Of a stretch of 64,000 bases of DNA, positions 9,189 to 16,777 are shown piece by piece (the stretch's first letter is position 1; each line of letters begins with the position of its first letter). The DNA is from Chitinophaga horti (GTDB taxonomy: Bacteria; Bacteroidota; Bacteroidia; Chitinophagales; Chitinophagaceae). The stretch spans positions 806,001 through 870,000 of the forward strand of contig NZ_CP107006.1 of assembly GCF_022867795.2 (NCBI RefSeq), given 5' to 3'. Below the pieces are notes generated by a model. That model was not told the origin of the DNA and searched no databases. It worked only from the letters and a program-made list of their open reading frames with translations. Made by a program: the position numbers and the translations under genes.

Positions 9189-9219
9189 AAAAAATCCAAA
9201 CCGACATTCAGTTTGGATT
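9189..9219 (-). terminator. Terminator-like hairpin between tRNA-Gly and tRNA-Leu
   Basis: Nine-bp perfect stem AATCCAAAC / GTTTGGATT; on the minus strand it runs into six T, 11 bases past the 3' end of tRNA-Gly. It would reduce read-through into tRNA-Leu, or act as a processing hairpin. Confidence 0.75.
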
Positions 9220-9229
9220 CTCCATTTAG

Positions 9230-9302
<73 letters not shown>

Positions 9303-9365
9303 ATTTCGATTTAAGAACTTTCCCGTTTACTCGTAAGCCTATTGGCTTGTTTTTCATTGGGATTG

Positions 9366-9395
9366 CAAAGATAAGGATTGTTTCGAATTTGCAAA
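9366..9395 (-). promoter_or_regulatory. Promoter of the tRNA-Gly/tRNA-Leu unit
   Basis: On the minus strand TTTG (9395-9392), 18 bases, then TATCTTTG (9373-9366): a full match to the Bacteroidota housekeeping promoter. The tRNA-Gly 5' end is about 57 bases downstream of the likely start site. It is the cleanest promoter in the window and a useful reference for the others. Confidence 0.85.
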
Positions 9396-9461
9396 ATCTT
9401 TTTAGAAATTTCCCACAATACCGCCTCCGGACGCTGGTTCACGGGCCGGAAAGCAAGTAGG

Positions 9462-9486
9462 GTTGCCAGGCATCACACCTGGCAAC
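9462..9486 (-). other. Hairpin just downstream of the SDR gene
   Basis: Nine-bp perfect stem GTTGCCAGG / CCTGGCAAC with a 7-base loop, 5 bases past the SDR stop codon. There is no T-run on the minus strand after it, so it may protect the mRNA end or be a weak terminator. Confidence 0.5.
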
Positions 9487-9491
9487 GGTTG

Positions 9492-10307
9492 TCAAAAATT
9501 CCCGGCAATCGTCTCCAGGTATTGCTCTATAGGCATGCTGTTCCGCATCACCATCAATGACTTGCCCATATCGCCTACGACGGTCCTGAACTGGTTGCTC
9601 TTGCGGGTGGCCAGACTGTCAATCACATCCACGATGTCCTGCGGGGCGGATAACTGGCTGGTGTCCCGGGTGGACATGAGGCTTTTGAGTTTGGAGGTAA
9701 GATCGTCGTACGCCTTGATGTCTGACTCATTACTCCAGGCAATGTTCTCCCGGAAGTTGTTACCCGTAGAACCACCCTGCTCGACCAATCTCAATTCTAT
9801 ACCCAATGGTTTCAGTTCATAATAAAGACCTTCGGTTAAACCTTCGAGCGCAAACTTGGACATGTTGTATAACGAACCAAGGGGCACAGCGGTGGTAACG
9901 CCCATGAAGGAACTGATGTTGATGAAAAGCCCGCCGCCATTGGCGCGGAAGTGGGGCAGGAAGGCGCGGATCACGTTGATAGGGCCTCTTGTGTTTACGG
10001 CGAATTGCCAGTCTATATCTGTTTCTTTCGCGAGTTCCAGCGCGCCGTAGGCGCCCATGCCGGCATTGTTTACGACAACGTCTATCTTCCCGAAAGCTGC
10101 TATGGCCTGCTCAACGGCCTCCTTGGCTTGTGCTGGAGAGGTAACGTCCAGGGGAAAGATGCGGATGTTGGGGTATTGGGTGAGTTCTGTTTCTTTCTCC
10201 GGGCTACGCATGGTCGCCACCACGTTCCAGCCCTGTTGTGCGAAGTGTTTTGCGGTAAGTTTCCCTAAACCGGAACTGGTGCCGGTAATGAATATTGTCT
10301 TTGCCAT
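9492..10307 (-). CDS. Short-chain dehydrogenase/reductase (SDR family)
   Basis: 271 residues. Classical SDR features are all present: nucleotide-binding TGTSSGLG at residues 8-15, NNAG at 80-83, the catalytic Ser at 132-133 (NISS), and Tyr147-xxx-Lys151 (YNMSK). After the Rossmann motif the sequence MRSPEKE suggests an NADP preference (Arg34 following the second strand), which is inference. The C-terminal region with VEQGGSTGNNF is typical of the SDRs that sit next to HxlR or TetR regulators. It is divergent from the HxlR gene, with 90 bases between the start codons, so it is the probable target of that regulator. Substrate unknown. Confidence 0.92.
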   Translation of the reverse strand: MAKTIFITGTSSGLGKLTAKHFAQQGWNVVATMRSPEKETELTQYPNIRIFPLDVTSPAQAKEAVEQAIAAFGKIDVVVNNAGMGAYGALELAKETDIDWQFAVNTRGPINVIRAFLPHFRANGGGLFINISSFMGVTTAVPLGSLYNMSKFALEGLTEGLYYELKPLGIELRLVEQGGSTGNNFRENIAWSNESDIKAYDDLTSKLKSLMSTRDTSQLSAPQDIVDVIDSLATRKSNQFRTVVGDMGKSLMVMRNSMPIEQYLETIAGNF

Positions 10308-10329
10308 TTTTGTTTGTTTTTTGATAAAG

Positions 10330-10360
10330 CAAAGCTATCTCCAAAATTGGTATAACTTTG
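10330..10360. promoter_or_regulatory. Back-to-back -7 boxes of the SDR and hxlR genes
   Basis: CAAAGCTA at 10330-10337 is TAGCTTTG on the minus strand (SDR gene); TAACTTTG at 10353-10360 serves the regulator on the plus strand. Both fit TAnnTTTG. Only 15 bases separate them, so each promoter occupies the upstream region of the other. Confidence 0.65.
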
Positions 10361-10366
10361 TAACCA

Positions 10367-10382
10367 GTATACAGGAGTATAC
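10367..10382. promoter_or_regulatory. Candidate HxlR operator
   Basis: GTATACAGGAGTATAC: two self-complementary GTATAC hexamers with centres 10 bp apart, one helical turn. It starts 7 bases after the plus-strand -7 box, a position suited to autorepression. A related GTATAA lies at 10350. Binding by the neighbouring regulator is inferred. Confidence 0.5.
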
Positions 10383-10397
10383 CAAAACCAGCATCAT

Positions 10398-10769
10398 ATG
10401 GCTACAAAGCAACCTGTCAGAAACCAGGAAGAAGAAATTCAGGCGTTGCAGGATACGATCTACGTCATCGGCGGTAAGTGGCGCCTGCCCATCATTAACT
10501 CCATGTGCAACGGGAACAAGCGTTTCCGGGAAATACAGCGCAGTATTCCGGGCATCACCACGCGGATGTTATCTAAAGAACTAAAGGAAATGGAGCTGAA
10601 TAAGATCATCATCCGAAAGGTGTATGATGCATCCCCGGCGTTGGTCGAGTACGAAACGACGCCTTATTGCAAAACGTTCAGCGATATTATTCTTGCCATG
10701 ATCGCCTGGGGCAAAGCACATAAAAAGGTCGTTACCGGTAAGAATAAGCGATCTCTCCAGATCATCTAA
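10398..10769 (+). CDS. HxlR-family winged-helix transcriptional regulator
   Basis: 123 residues, the usual length. The family core is visible: KWRLPIINSMCNGNKRFREIQ (residues about 26-46) followed by SIPGITTRMLSKELKEMELN, the recognition helix region, then the wing IIIRKVYDASPALVEYETTP and the C-terminal helix IILAMIAWGKAHKK that forms the dimer. One cysteine (Cys36) could act in thiol sensing as in some relatives, which is speculation. Its divergent partner is the SDR gene; the shared 90-base region holds both promoters and the GTATAC repeats, so it probably represses itself and the SDR. Confidence 0.92.
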   Translation: MATKQPVRNQEEEIQALQDTIYVIGGKWRLPIINSMCNGNKRFREIQRSIPGITTRMLSKELKEMELNKIIIRKVYDASPALVEYETTPYCKTFSDIILAMIAWGKAHKKVVTGKNKRSLQII

Positions 10770-10787
10770 TCTCCCTCCAAAAAAAAC

Positions 10788-10818
10788 TTTCCCAAAATCT
10801 AAAAGTTTAGTATGTTTG
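10788..10818 (+). promoter_or_regulatory. Promoter of the GntR regulator gene
   Basis: TTTC at 10788, 19 bases, then TATGTTTG at 10811-10818, a full TAnnTTTG match. It overlaps the palindrome at 10812-10831 and shows that the upstream ATG at 10812 lies inside the promoter and cannot be the start codon. Confidence 0.65.
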
Positions 10819-10831
10819 AACATTCGAACAT
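10812..10831. promoter_or_regulatory. Palindromic operator 1 of the mannan locus (GntR gene)
   Basis: ATGTTTGAACATTCGAACAT, a 20-bp inverted repeat with 8 of 10 half-site positions paired. It covers the -7 box and the first bases of the GntR start codon. The same element (15 of 20 identical) recurs at 11623-11642 over the start of the kinase gene. Confidence 0.7.
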
Positions 10832-11561
10832 GAGTTTAAGAATAGACCATAAAAGCAAATTACCGCTCCACGTTCAGGTAGAAGAACTGCTCAGAAGACT
10901 GATCAGCGAGCCGGAATACCAGAATGGCTCCTTCCTCCCTAAGGAAGTAGAGCTGGCTAACCGGCTGGGCGTTTCCCGCAACACGATCCGACAGGCCACG
11001 AATAAACTCGAATACGAAGGCCTGCTCGCCCGCAAAAAAGGCGTCGGTACCAAGGTTGCACAACGTCAGCTGTCCACGAGCCTGCAGGACTGGCAAAGTT
11101 TCACGAAAGAAATGTCTAAACGTGGTATCGCTACCTCCAACCTGTTGCTCACGTTAGACAGGGTAAGGGCAGATGAAAAGCTGGCTGGATTTTTTAATAT
11201 TCCAATCGACACACCGGTTTGTAAACTCAGCAAACTGAAAGGGGTAGAAGAGGAGCCGATCGTTTACTTCGAAAGCTATTTCCATCCACGCATCACACTC
11301 GCAGATAACGATGATCTCAACCGCCCGCTTTACGAACTGCTGTCGGAAAAGTTCGATATTATCGTGGTGCGCTCCAGTGAACATATCAGCGCGCTGGCTG
11401 CCGGTACGGTGGCTAAGAAGCTGGCTGTCGATCCTAAATTCCCGGTATTGTTCCGCGAACGTTTTGTATATGATCCGGGTGACAGGCCCATCGAATATAA
11501 TGTCGGTTATTACCGGTCAGATAAATTTACTTATTCCATAGAGATCAGATCCGAAAGTTGA
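10830..11561 (+). CDS. GntR/HutC-family regulator with UTRA domain, likely mannan-locus regulator
   Basis: 243 residues from the ATG at 10830 (MSLRIDHKSK); the ATG six codons earlier is inside the promoter. Residues about 8-72 form the winged helix (LPLHVQVEELLRRLI, LPKEVELANRLGVSRNTIRQA, YEGLLARKKGVGTKVA). Residues about 90-235 form the UTRA effector domain, ending in the usual FRERFVYDPGDRPIEYNVGYYRSD. HutC-type regulators sense a sugar or its phosphate and release DNA. The gene is followed by a terminator and then by the kinase-isomerase-mannosidase operon, and near-identical palindromes overlap the starts of both units, so it should repress itself and the operon. Mannose or mannose-6-phosphate as effector is inferred from the genes. 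Confidence 0.88.
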   Translation: MSLRIDHKSKLPLHVQVEELLRRLISEPEYQNGSFLPKEVELANRLGVSRNTIRQATNKLEYEGLLARKKGVGTKVAQRQLSTSLQDWQSFTKEMSKRGIATSNLLLTLDRVRADEKLAGFFNIPIDTPVCKLSKLKGVEEEPIVYFESYFHPRITLADNDDLNRPLYELLSEKFDIIVVRSSEHISALAAGTVAKKLAVDPKFPVLFRERFVYDPGDRPIEYNVGYYRSDKFTYSIEIRSES

Positions 11562-11572
11562 TCTGTTAAACG

Positions 11573-11609
11573 TCCTTTTCTTGTCCACGCAGGAAAAGGA
11601 TATTTTTTT
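11573..11609 (+). terminator. Terminator between the GntR gene and the mannan operon
   Basis: Stem TCCTTTTC / GAAAAGGA, 12-base loop, then TATTTTTTT. It separates the regulator transcript from the operon, so the operon needs its own promoter near operator 2. Confidence 0.75.
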
Positions 11610-11622
11610 GTCAATTCTTAAT

Positions 11623-11642
11623 ATGTTCAAACATATGAACAA
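11623..11642. promoter_or_regulatory. Palindromic operator 2 of the mannan locus (kinase operon)
   Basis: ATGTTCAAACATATGAACAA shares 15 of 20 positions with operator 1. It lies 13 bases after the terminator and covers the kinase start codon (11635). TATGTTCA at 11622 may be a weak -7 box. Confidence 0.68.
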
Positions 11643-12549
11643 TGAATATGTAATCGGGGCAGATATTGGTGGTTCACACATAACAGCGGCTTTGGTCAAC
11701 TTGCATAGCGGCGCTGTAGTGGATGATTCGAAGGTAAAGGTGCCGGTAAACGCAGGTGCAGATGCCGATGATATTCTTTCCCGGTGGACAAGTGCGCTGG
11801 ATGAAGTTTGCACTGCCGCAAACGGTCAGGTGGCGGCGATAGGCATTGCGATGCCAGGCCCCTTTGACTACGAGGGCGGCATCTCACAGATTAAGGGCGT
11901 AGCGAAATACGAATCCCTGTACGGCATGAACATCCGTACCGCATTACAAACCTCTGTTCCTTTCGCCGGCGATATTTATTTCGAGAACGATGCGTCCTGC
12001 TTCGCACTCGGCGAGGCCTGGTCCGGCGAAGGTGCAGGCTGCAGCAAAATGGTAGCGGTGACGCTAGGCACTGGTCTTGGGGGCACGTTCCTGCATAACA
12101 ACCGCATTCAGCACGAAGGAGAAGGGGTGCCGCCGGAAGGTTACATCTACCATTTGCCTTATAAAGACGGTATTGCAGAAGATTACATCTCTTCGCGCTG
12201 GTTGCTGAACGAGTATCATCAGCGTACAGGCAACCGTCTGGCAGAGGTTAAGTGCCTCGGCGAGCTGGCGGAAAAGGGTGATGATACAGCCTTGCAGCTG
12301 TTCGCAGAACTTGGCCACACGTTAGGCGAAGTATTGCATCCCTGGTTAGCAAAATTCCAGGCAGAAAGAATGGTGATCGGCGGCAACATCCGTAAGGCAC
12401 ATCCTTATTTCTTACCTGCGCTGGACAAATGCCTGTCCGCACACGGTATCTCTACTTCTGTACACATATCCAACCGTGGTGAAAACTCAGCGCTTTCCGG
12501 CGCGGCCTGGATATGCAAATCAATTCTTGATAACATCAATGCGCGATAG
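11635..12549 (+). CDS. ROK-family sugar kinase, probable mannokinase/glucokinase
   Basis: 304 residues from the ATG at 11635 (MNNEYVIGADIGGSH); the TTG at 11581 lies in the terminator loop. Phosphate-binding DIGGSH at residues 10-15, catalytic Asp119 in ENDAS, and TLGTGLGG at 143-150 mark the ROK kinase fold. The zinc-binding Cys cluster usual after this (CxCGxxGC) is absent: residues 160-190 read HEGEGVPPEGYIYHLPYKDG. Several sugar kinases of the family lack it too. It is the first gene of the mannan operon, four bases before a mannose-6-phosphate isomerase, so mannose is the likely substrate; it would make mannose-6-phosphate in the cytoplasm. Confidence 0.88.
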   Translation: MNNEYVIGADIGGSHITAALVNLHSGAVVDDSKVKVPVNAGADADDILSRWTSALDEVCTAANGQVAAIGIAMPGPFDYEGGISQIKGVAKYESLYGMNIRTALQTSVPFAGDIYFENDASCFALGEAWSGEGAGCSKMVAVTLGTGLGGTFLHNNRIQHEGEGVPPEGYIYHLPYKDGIAEDYISSRWLLNEYHQRTGNRLAEVKCLGELAEKGDDTALQLFAELGHTLGEVLHPWLAKFQAERMVIGGNIRKAHPYFLPALDKCLSAHGISTSVHISNRGENSALSGAAWICKSILDNINAR

Positions 12550-12552
12550 AAA

Positions 12553-14334
12553 ATGAACACGACCTTGAATTGGAGAAAAACGACTCAACCCCTGATGCCT
12601 GCCACTACGGAGGCTAAACAGCTTACGCCTGCAGGCACATACGACATTTACCCGTTTGCCAGCCTGGGTGCCGGCAACATCCATCGCGGTTACGCAAGCC
12701 TGGCCGAATGGATCATGGGACGTCAGGTGGTTTTGATTGACGGCTACATCGGTAACGACTGGGAGTACATCGGCAGCTCACTCGAGAAAGAACTCGCTGC
12801 AGCTGGTATGATCGTGAACATCGTATACACGTCCACGATGTTGAAATCACCCGCGGAGGTAGAAGCGCTGGTCGCGCCTTTCCTGGGAGAAAAAGGAGCG
12901 GTATGGGGCAAACGTGCAACGATCACATTAAGGGATCTTTTTGATGATGTGCAACTGAAAGGTATTGCTCCTGCGGCTGAAGGCACTACGCTGATCATCG
13001 GCACCGGCGCGGCGCTTACTGCTATCGATGCACCGGTGGTGTATATCGATCTGCCTAAAAATGAATTACAATACCGCATGCGCGCCGGTGTTGCCAATAA
13101 TCTCGGCAAACACCACCGCGATGATAACCAGGAAACGTACAAACGTTTCTACTTCGTGGATTGGGTATTGCTCAACGCGCATAAACAACAGATCCTGCCA
13201 CGCATCGAAGTGATTGCAGACGGCCAGTGGAAAGACCAGCTCACCTGGGCTACACAAGCCGCGGTAAGCCAGGGCCTGCAACAACTCGCGGGCAACGCTT
13301 TCCGCGTAAGACCCTGGTTCGAGGCGGGCGCATGGGGCGGCGACTGGATGAAGGAAAACATTCCGGGTCTCAATAAAGAAGAAGTAAACTATGCCTGGTC
13401 GTTCGAAATGATCGTTCCGGAAAACGGACTGGTTTTCGAAAGCGATGGCAAGTTGTTGGAAATAGCGTTCGACTGGCTGATGATGAAACACGCGAAAGAG
13501 GTATTGGGCCAGCAGGACGAGCAACGTTTCGGCATCGACTTCCCGATCCGCTTCGACTTCCTCGACACGTTCGATGGCGGTAACCTGTCTATCCAATGTC
13601 ACCCGCGCCTGGACTACATCCGCGAGAACTTTGGCGAAACGATTACGCAGGATGAAACATATTACATGCTCGACTGCCGTCCCGGCGCGAAGGTATACCT
13701 GGGTTTCCAGGAAAATATTGATCCTGCGGCGTTCCGTAATGCACTGGAAGAAAGTGTAGCGACCAATCAACCGATCGATATTGAAAGATATGTGCAGGCG
13801 CACGAAGCACATAAGCACGAGTTGTTCCTCATTCCTAATGGTACAGTACACAGCTCGGGTAAAGATAACCTGGTGCTGGAAATCAGCGCCACGCCTTACA
13901 TCTTCACGTTTAAGATGTACGACTGGGTACGCCTCGATCTGAATGGTAAACCAAGGCCGATCAACATTGATCATGCTTTTAAAAACCTCGACTTCTCCCG
14001 CAAAGGCGCGAAGGTGCAGGAAGAACTGATCTCCAAACAAACGGTGATAGAGAAAGGTGCAGACTGGCAATTGGTGCATGTGCCAACGCATGCGGAGCAT
14101 TTTTATGATGTGCATCGCATCGAGTTTAACAGCACGGTAGATGTAGCCACCGATGGCAAGTGTCATGTATTGATGTTGGTAGAAGGAAAGTCGGTGCTGG
14201 TAGAGACTGCCAATGGTTTAAGGCAACGGTACAACTACGCAGAAACGTTTGCGATACCTGCCGCCGCAGGTTCTTACAGGATCATCAATGAAGGCGATGC
14301 CACCGCCAAAGTGGTAAAAGCATTTGTGAAATAG
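12553..14334 (+). CDS. manA: Class I mannose-6-phosphate isomerase with extra N-terminal domain
   Basis: 593 residues, well above the roughly 320-390 of a plain class I isomerase. The C-terminal part (about 290-593) holds the cupin core: FDTFDGGNLSIQCHPRLDYI with Gln348 and His350, DETYYMLDC, and FLIPNGTVHSSG with His433, matching the zinc ligands of the family. The N-terminal part (about 60-230) looks like a nucleoside/uridine-kinase-like alpha-beta domain (VVLIDGYIGNDWEYIGSSL, then VVYIDLPKNELQYRMRAG and FYFVDWVLLNAHKQQIL) whose P-loop lysine is missing, so it is probably non-catalytic. Acts after the ROK kinase, turning mannose-6-phosphate into fructose-6-phosphate. Confidence 0.88.
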   Translation: MNTTLNWRKTTQPLMPATTEAKQLTPAGTYDIYPFASLGAGNIHRGYASLAEWIMGRQVVLIDGYIGNDWEYIGSSLEKELAAAGMIVNIVYTSTMLKSPAEVEALVAPFLGEKGAVWGKRATITLRDLFDDVQLKGIAPAAEGTTLIIGTGAALTAIDAPVVYIDLPKNELQYRMRAGVANNLGKHHRDDNQETYKRFYFVDWVLLNAHKQQILPRIEVIADGQWKDQLTWATQAAVSQGLQQLAGNAFRVRPWFEAGAWGGDWMKENIPGLNKEEVNYAWSFEMIVPENGLVFESDGKLLEIAFDWLMMKHAKEVLGQQDEQRFGIDFPIRFDFLDTFDGGNLSIQCHPRLDYIRENFGETITQDETYYMLDCRPGAKVYLGFQENIDPAAFRNALEESVATNQPIDIERYVQAHEAHKHELFLIPNGTVHSSGKDNLVLEISATPYIFTFKMYDWVRLDLNGKPRPINIDHAFKNLDFSRKGAKVQEELISKQTVIEKGADWQLVHVPTHAEHFYDVHRIEFNSTVDVATDGKCHVLMLVEGKSVLVETANGLRQRYNYAETFAIPAAAGSYRIINEGDATAKVVKAFVK

Positions 14335-14340
14335 TATTGC

Positions 14341-14368
14341 GACCGCCCGGCAATAGCCCCGGGCGGTC
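14341..14368 (+). other. Intercistronic hairpin between isomerase and GH92 genes
   Basis: Ten-bp perfect GC-rich stem GACCGCCCGG / CCGGGCGGTC with an 8-base loop. No T-run follows, so it is not a standard terminator; it may fix the relative mRNA level of the cytoplasmic and the exported genes. Confidence 0.65.
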
Positions 14369-14393
14369 ATCACACAAAAGAAGAATTGTACGT

Positions 14394-16721
14394 ATGAAAA
14401 AAGGAAATTGGATGCTATGGTTGCTGCTGCTGGTTACGGCATCGCAGGTAAGCGCGCAGCAAAAAGGAGAATTGGTGAGTTACGTAGATCCCCTGATCGG
14501 TACAGCGCATTGCCGCTGGTTTCATTTCGCGCCGGGTGCCGCACCATTTGGTATGGCGAAGCCTGGTCCGTCCACAAACGGCCACTATGGCAATCCTAAC
14601 GGATGGGAAGCGGTAGGTTATGATTACAGGCATACGTCAATTGAAGGCTTCCCAAACTTTCATGAGTTCCAGGTAGGCGGCGTTTCGCTGATGCCGACTA
14701 CGGGCCAACTGGTGACTACGCCAGGGGTGTTGGAAGATTCTATGTCGGGCTACCGCTCTGCGTTTGATCGTGCAGATGAACATGCAATGGCCGGTTACTA
14801 CTCGGTATTGCTGAAACGTTACGGTATCAAAGCCGAAGTTACAGCAACGCCACGTGTGGCCTTCCAGCGCTTCACGTTCCCTGCAGGCAACGCCTCACAC
14901 ATCCTGTTCGATATCGGCAACAAACAAGGTGAGAGCGGAGAGGTGAAGGAAGCAAAGGTTTCTATGACACCAGATGGTCGCATCGAAGGCTATGTAATTA
15001 CGCTGCCGGCTTATGTGCAGAAGTACCAGCGCGGAGCAGAAGTAGCGATGTACTTCACCGCTGTAGTAGATAAAAAGCCCACAGCGTTCGGCACTTTCCG
15101 TGGCGCTACGCAAACTGCGGGTGCAAGGGACGTGAGCGGACAAGGCGCAGGTATGTACCTCACATTCAACACCAGGAACAACGAAGCGGTAACGGTGAAA
15201 CTGGGCTTGTCTTATACATCTATTGAAAATGCCCGCCTCAACTTGCAGGCAGAAGCAGCTACGATGGCTTTCGATCAGGCTAAAGAACAATCGCGTAAGC
15301 AGTGGAACGAGTACCTGGGCCGCATTACGGTTACAGGTGGCACGAAAGCGGATCTTACGAAGTTCTACACTGGCTTGTACCACGCGGTGTTAGGCCGCGG
15401 CCTGGCCAGTGATGTAAATGGGGCTTATCCTAAAAACACCGGCGGCAACGGACAAATTCCGCTTAACGCACAGGGTAAACCTGCACACAATCATTACAAC
15501 ACAGATGCCGTTTGGGGTGCTTACTGGAACCTCACGCCGCTGTGGGCGCTGGCTTATCCTGAATACTATTCCGACTTCGTGAGCAGCCAGCTGCTCGTAT
15601 ACAACGACGCCGGCTGGCTCGGCGATGGCATTGCCAACAGCAAGTATGTGTCTGGCGTAGGAACGAACTTCGTAGGCCTGGTAATGGCCGGCGCGTACAA
15701 CTACGGCATCCGCGATTTCGATGTGGCTAAAGCTTATGCCGCTTCCCTGAAGAACGAACTGGGTTACGAGAATCGTCCCGATGGTGCTGGTAAAGAAGAT
15801 GTGGAACGTTTCCGCAAATACGGTTATGTAGATCATATCGATCCTGCTCCCGGTCAATGGTGCTTTTCGGGCTCGCACACGCTGGAGTACTCTTTCAGCG
15901 CTTTTGCAGTGGCGCAGTGGGCGAAGAAGCTGGGTAAGAAGAACGATTACAACACGCTGCTGAAACTCTCCAACAGCTGGAAGAACATCTTCGATAACGA
16001 AAGCAAATACATGCGTCCCCGTTATGCCAATGGCAGCTTCGTGGGCAACTTCAATCCGACCGAGCCATGGCGCGGTTTCCAGGAAGGTAATGCGGGACAG
16101 TACTCTTTCTACGTGCCACACGACCCGGAAGGGCTGATCGCTAAAATGGGCAAGGCGGAGTTTAACAAACGTCTCGACAGCATCTTCACGGCAGCACAGC
16201 AAACAACGTTTGGCGGTGGTAAAACCATCGATGCGTTTGCTGGTCTGGCAGCGCCCTATAATCATGGTAACCAGCCCTGCCTGCAAATGCCATGGATGTT
16301 CAACTACTCCGGCAAACCGCATCTGACGCAGAAATGGGTAAGGGCCATCTGTAACGAGTTTTACGGTACGGAAGGTATTCACGGTTACGGTTATGGGCAG
16401 GATGAGGACCAGGGTCAACTGGGCGCCTGGTATGTGCTGAGCGCGATCGGGTTGTTCGATGTCCAGGGTGGTGCGGCAGCGCAGCCAATGATGCAGATCG
16501 GCTCTTCTATTTTCGATAGCGTAAGCATCAAACTGAATAAAAAATACTACAAAGGGGATAAGCTGGATATCGTTACACGCAACAACAGTGCGGACAATAT
16601 CTACCTGCATCGCCCGACGTTCAACGGCAAAAAAGTACAGCGCAACGCTATTCCATTCGCAGAATTAACGAAGGGTGGCAAGCTGGAGTACGAACTGTCT
16701 AACCAACCAGCGGCCTTTTAA
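14394..16721 (+). CDS. GH92-family alpha-mannosidase, exported
   Basis: 775 residues from ATG 14394; the earlier in-frame ATG at 14337 would run through the hairpin. Signal peptide about 1-22 (MLWLLLLVTASQVSA). Family GH92 hallmarks: YVDPLIGTAHCRWFHFAPGA near the N-terminus, the (alpha/alpha)6 domain with HYNTDAVWGAYWN and YANGSFVGNFNPTEPWRGF, the HGNQPCLQMPWMFNYSGKP block and GYGQDEDQGQLGAWYVLSAIG, which carries the catalytic acid/base region. GH92 enzymes are calcium-dependent exo-alpha-mannosidases acting on alpha-1,2, 1,3 or other links. No lipobox, so it is periplasmic. It would strip mannan side chains from imported oligosaccharides. Confidence 0.93.
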   Translation: MKKGNWMLWLLLLVTASQVSAQQKGELVSYVDPLIGTAHCRWFHFAPGAAPFGMAKPGPSTNGHYGNPNGWEAVGYDYRHTSIEGFPNFHEFQVGGVSLMPTTGQLVTTPGVLEDSMSGYRSAFDRADEHAMAGYYSVLLKRYGIKAEVTATPRVAFQRFTFPAGNASHILFDIGNKQGESGEVKEAKVSMTPDGRIEGYVITLPAYVQKYQRGAEVAMYFTAVVDKKPTAFGTFRGATQTAGARDVSGQGAGMYLTFNTRNNEAVTVKLGLSYTSIENARLNLQAEAATMAFDQAKEQSRKQWNEYLGRITVTGGTKADLTKFYTGLYHAVLGRGLASDVNGAYPKNTGGNGQIPLNAQGKPAHNHYNTDAVWGAYWNLTPLWALAYPEYYSDFVSSQLLVYNDAGWLGDGIANSKYVSGVGTNFVGLVMAGAYNYGIRDFDVAKAYAASLKNELGYENRPDGAGKEDVERFRKYGYVDHIDPAPGQWCFSGSHTLEYSFSAFAVAQWAKKLGKKNDYNTLLKLSNSWKNIFDNESKYMRPRYANGSFVGNFNPTEPWRGFQEGNAGQYSFYVPHDPEGLIAKMGKAEFNKRLDSIFTAAQQTTFGGGKTIDAFAGLAAPYNHGNQPCLQMPWMFNYSGKPHLTQKWVRAICNEFYGTEGIHGYGYGQDEDQGQLGAWYVLSAIGLFDVQGGAAAQPMMQIGSSIFDSVSIKLNKKYYKGDKLDIVTRNNSADNIYLHRPTFNGKKVQRNAIPFAELTKGGKLEYELSNQPAAF

Positions 16722-16777
16722 GGCCAAGGATTTTCGATAATGCATTCCACAACTAATCAAACAAAAACACAAGGCTT

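Noticed and set aside
9462-9486. Hairpin after the SDR gene as a standard terminator
   Set aside because: No run of T on either strand after the stem; listed as a hairpin only.
13066-14166. 366-codon open frame on the minus strand
   Set aside because: Lies wholly inside the mannose-6-phosphate isomerase gene and reads as a shadow of its codon pattern.
15390-16610. 406-codon open frame on the minus strand
   Set aside because: Antisense to GH92, which has conserved motifs throughout; no signal or motif in the reverse reading.
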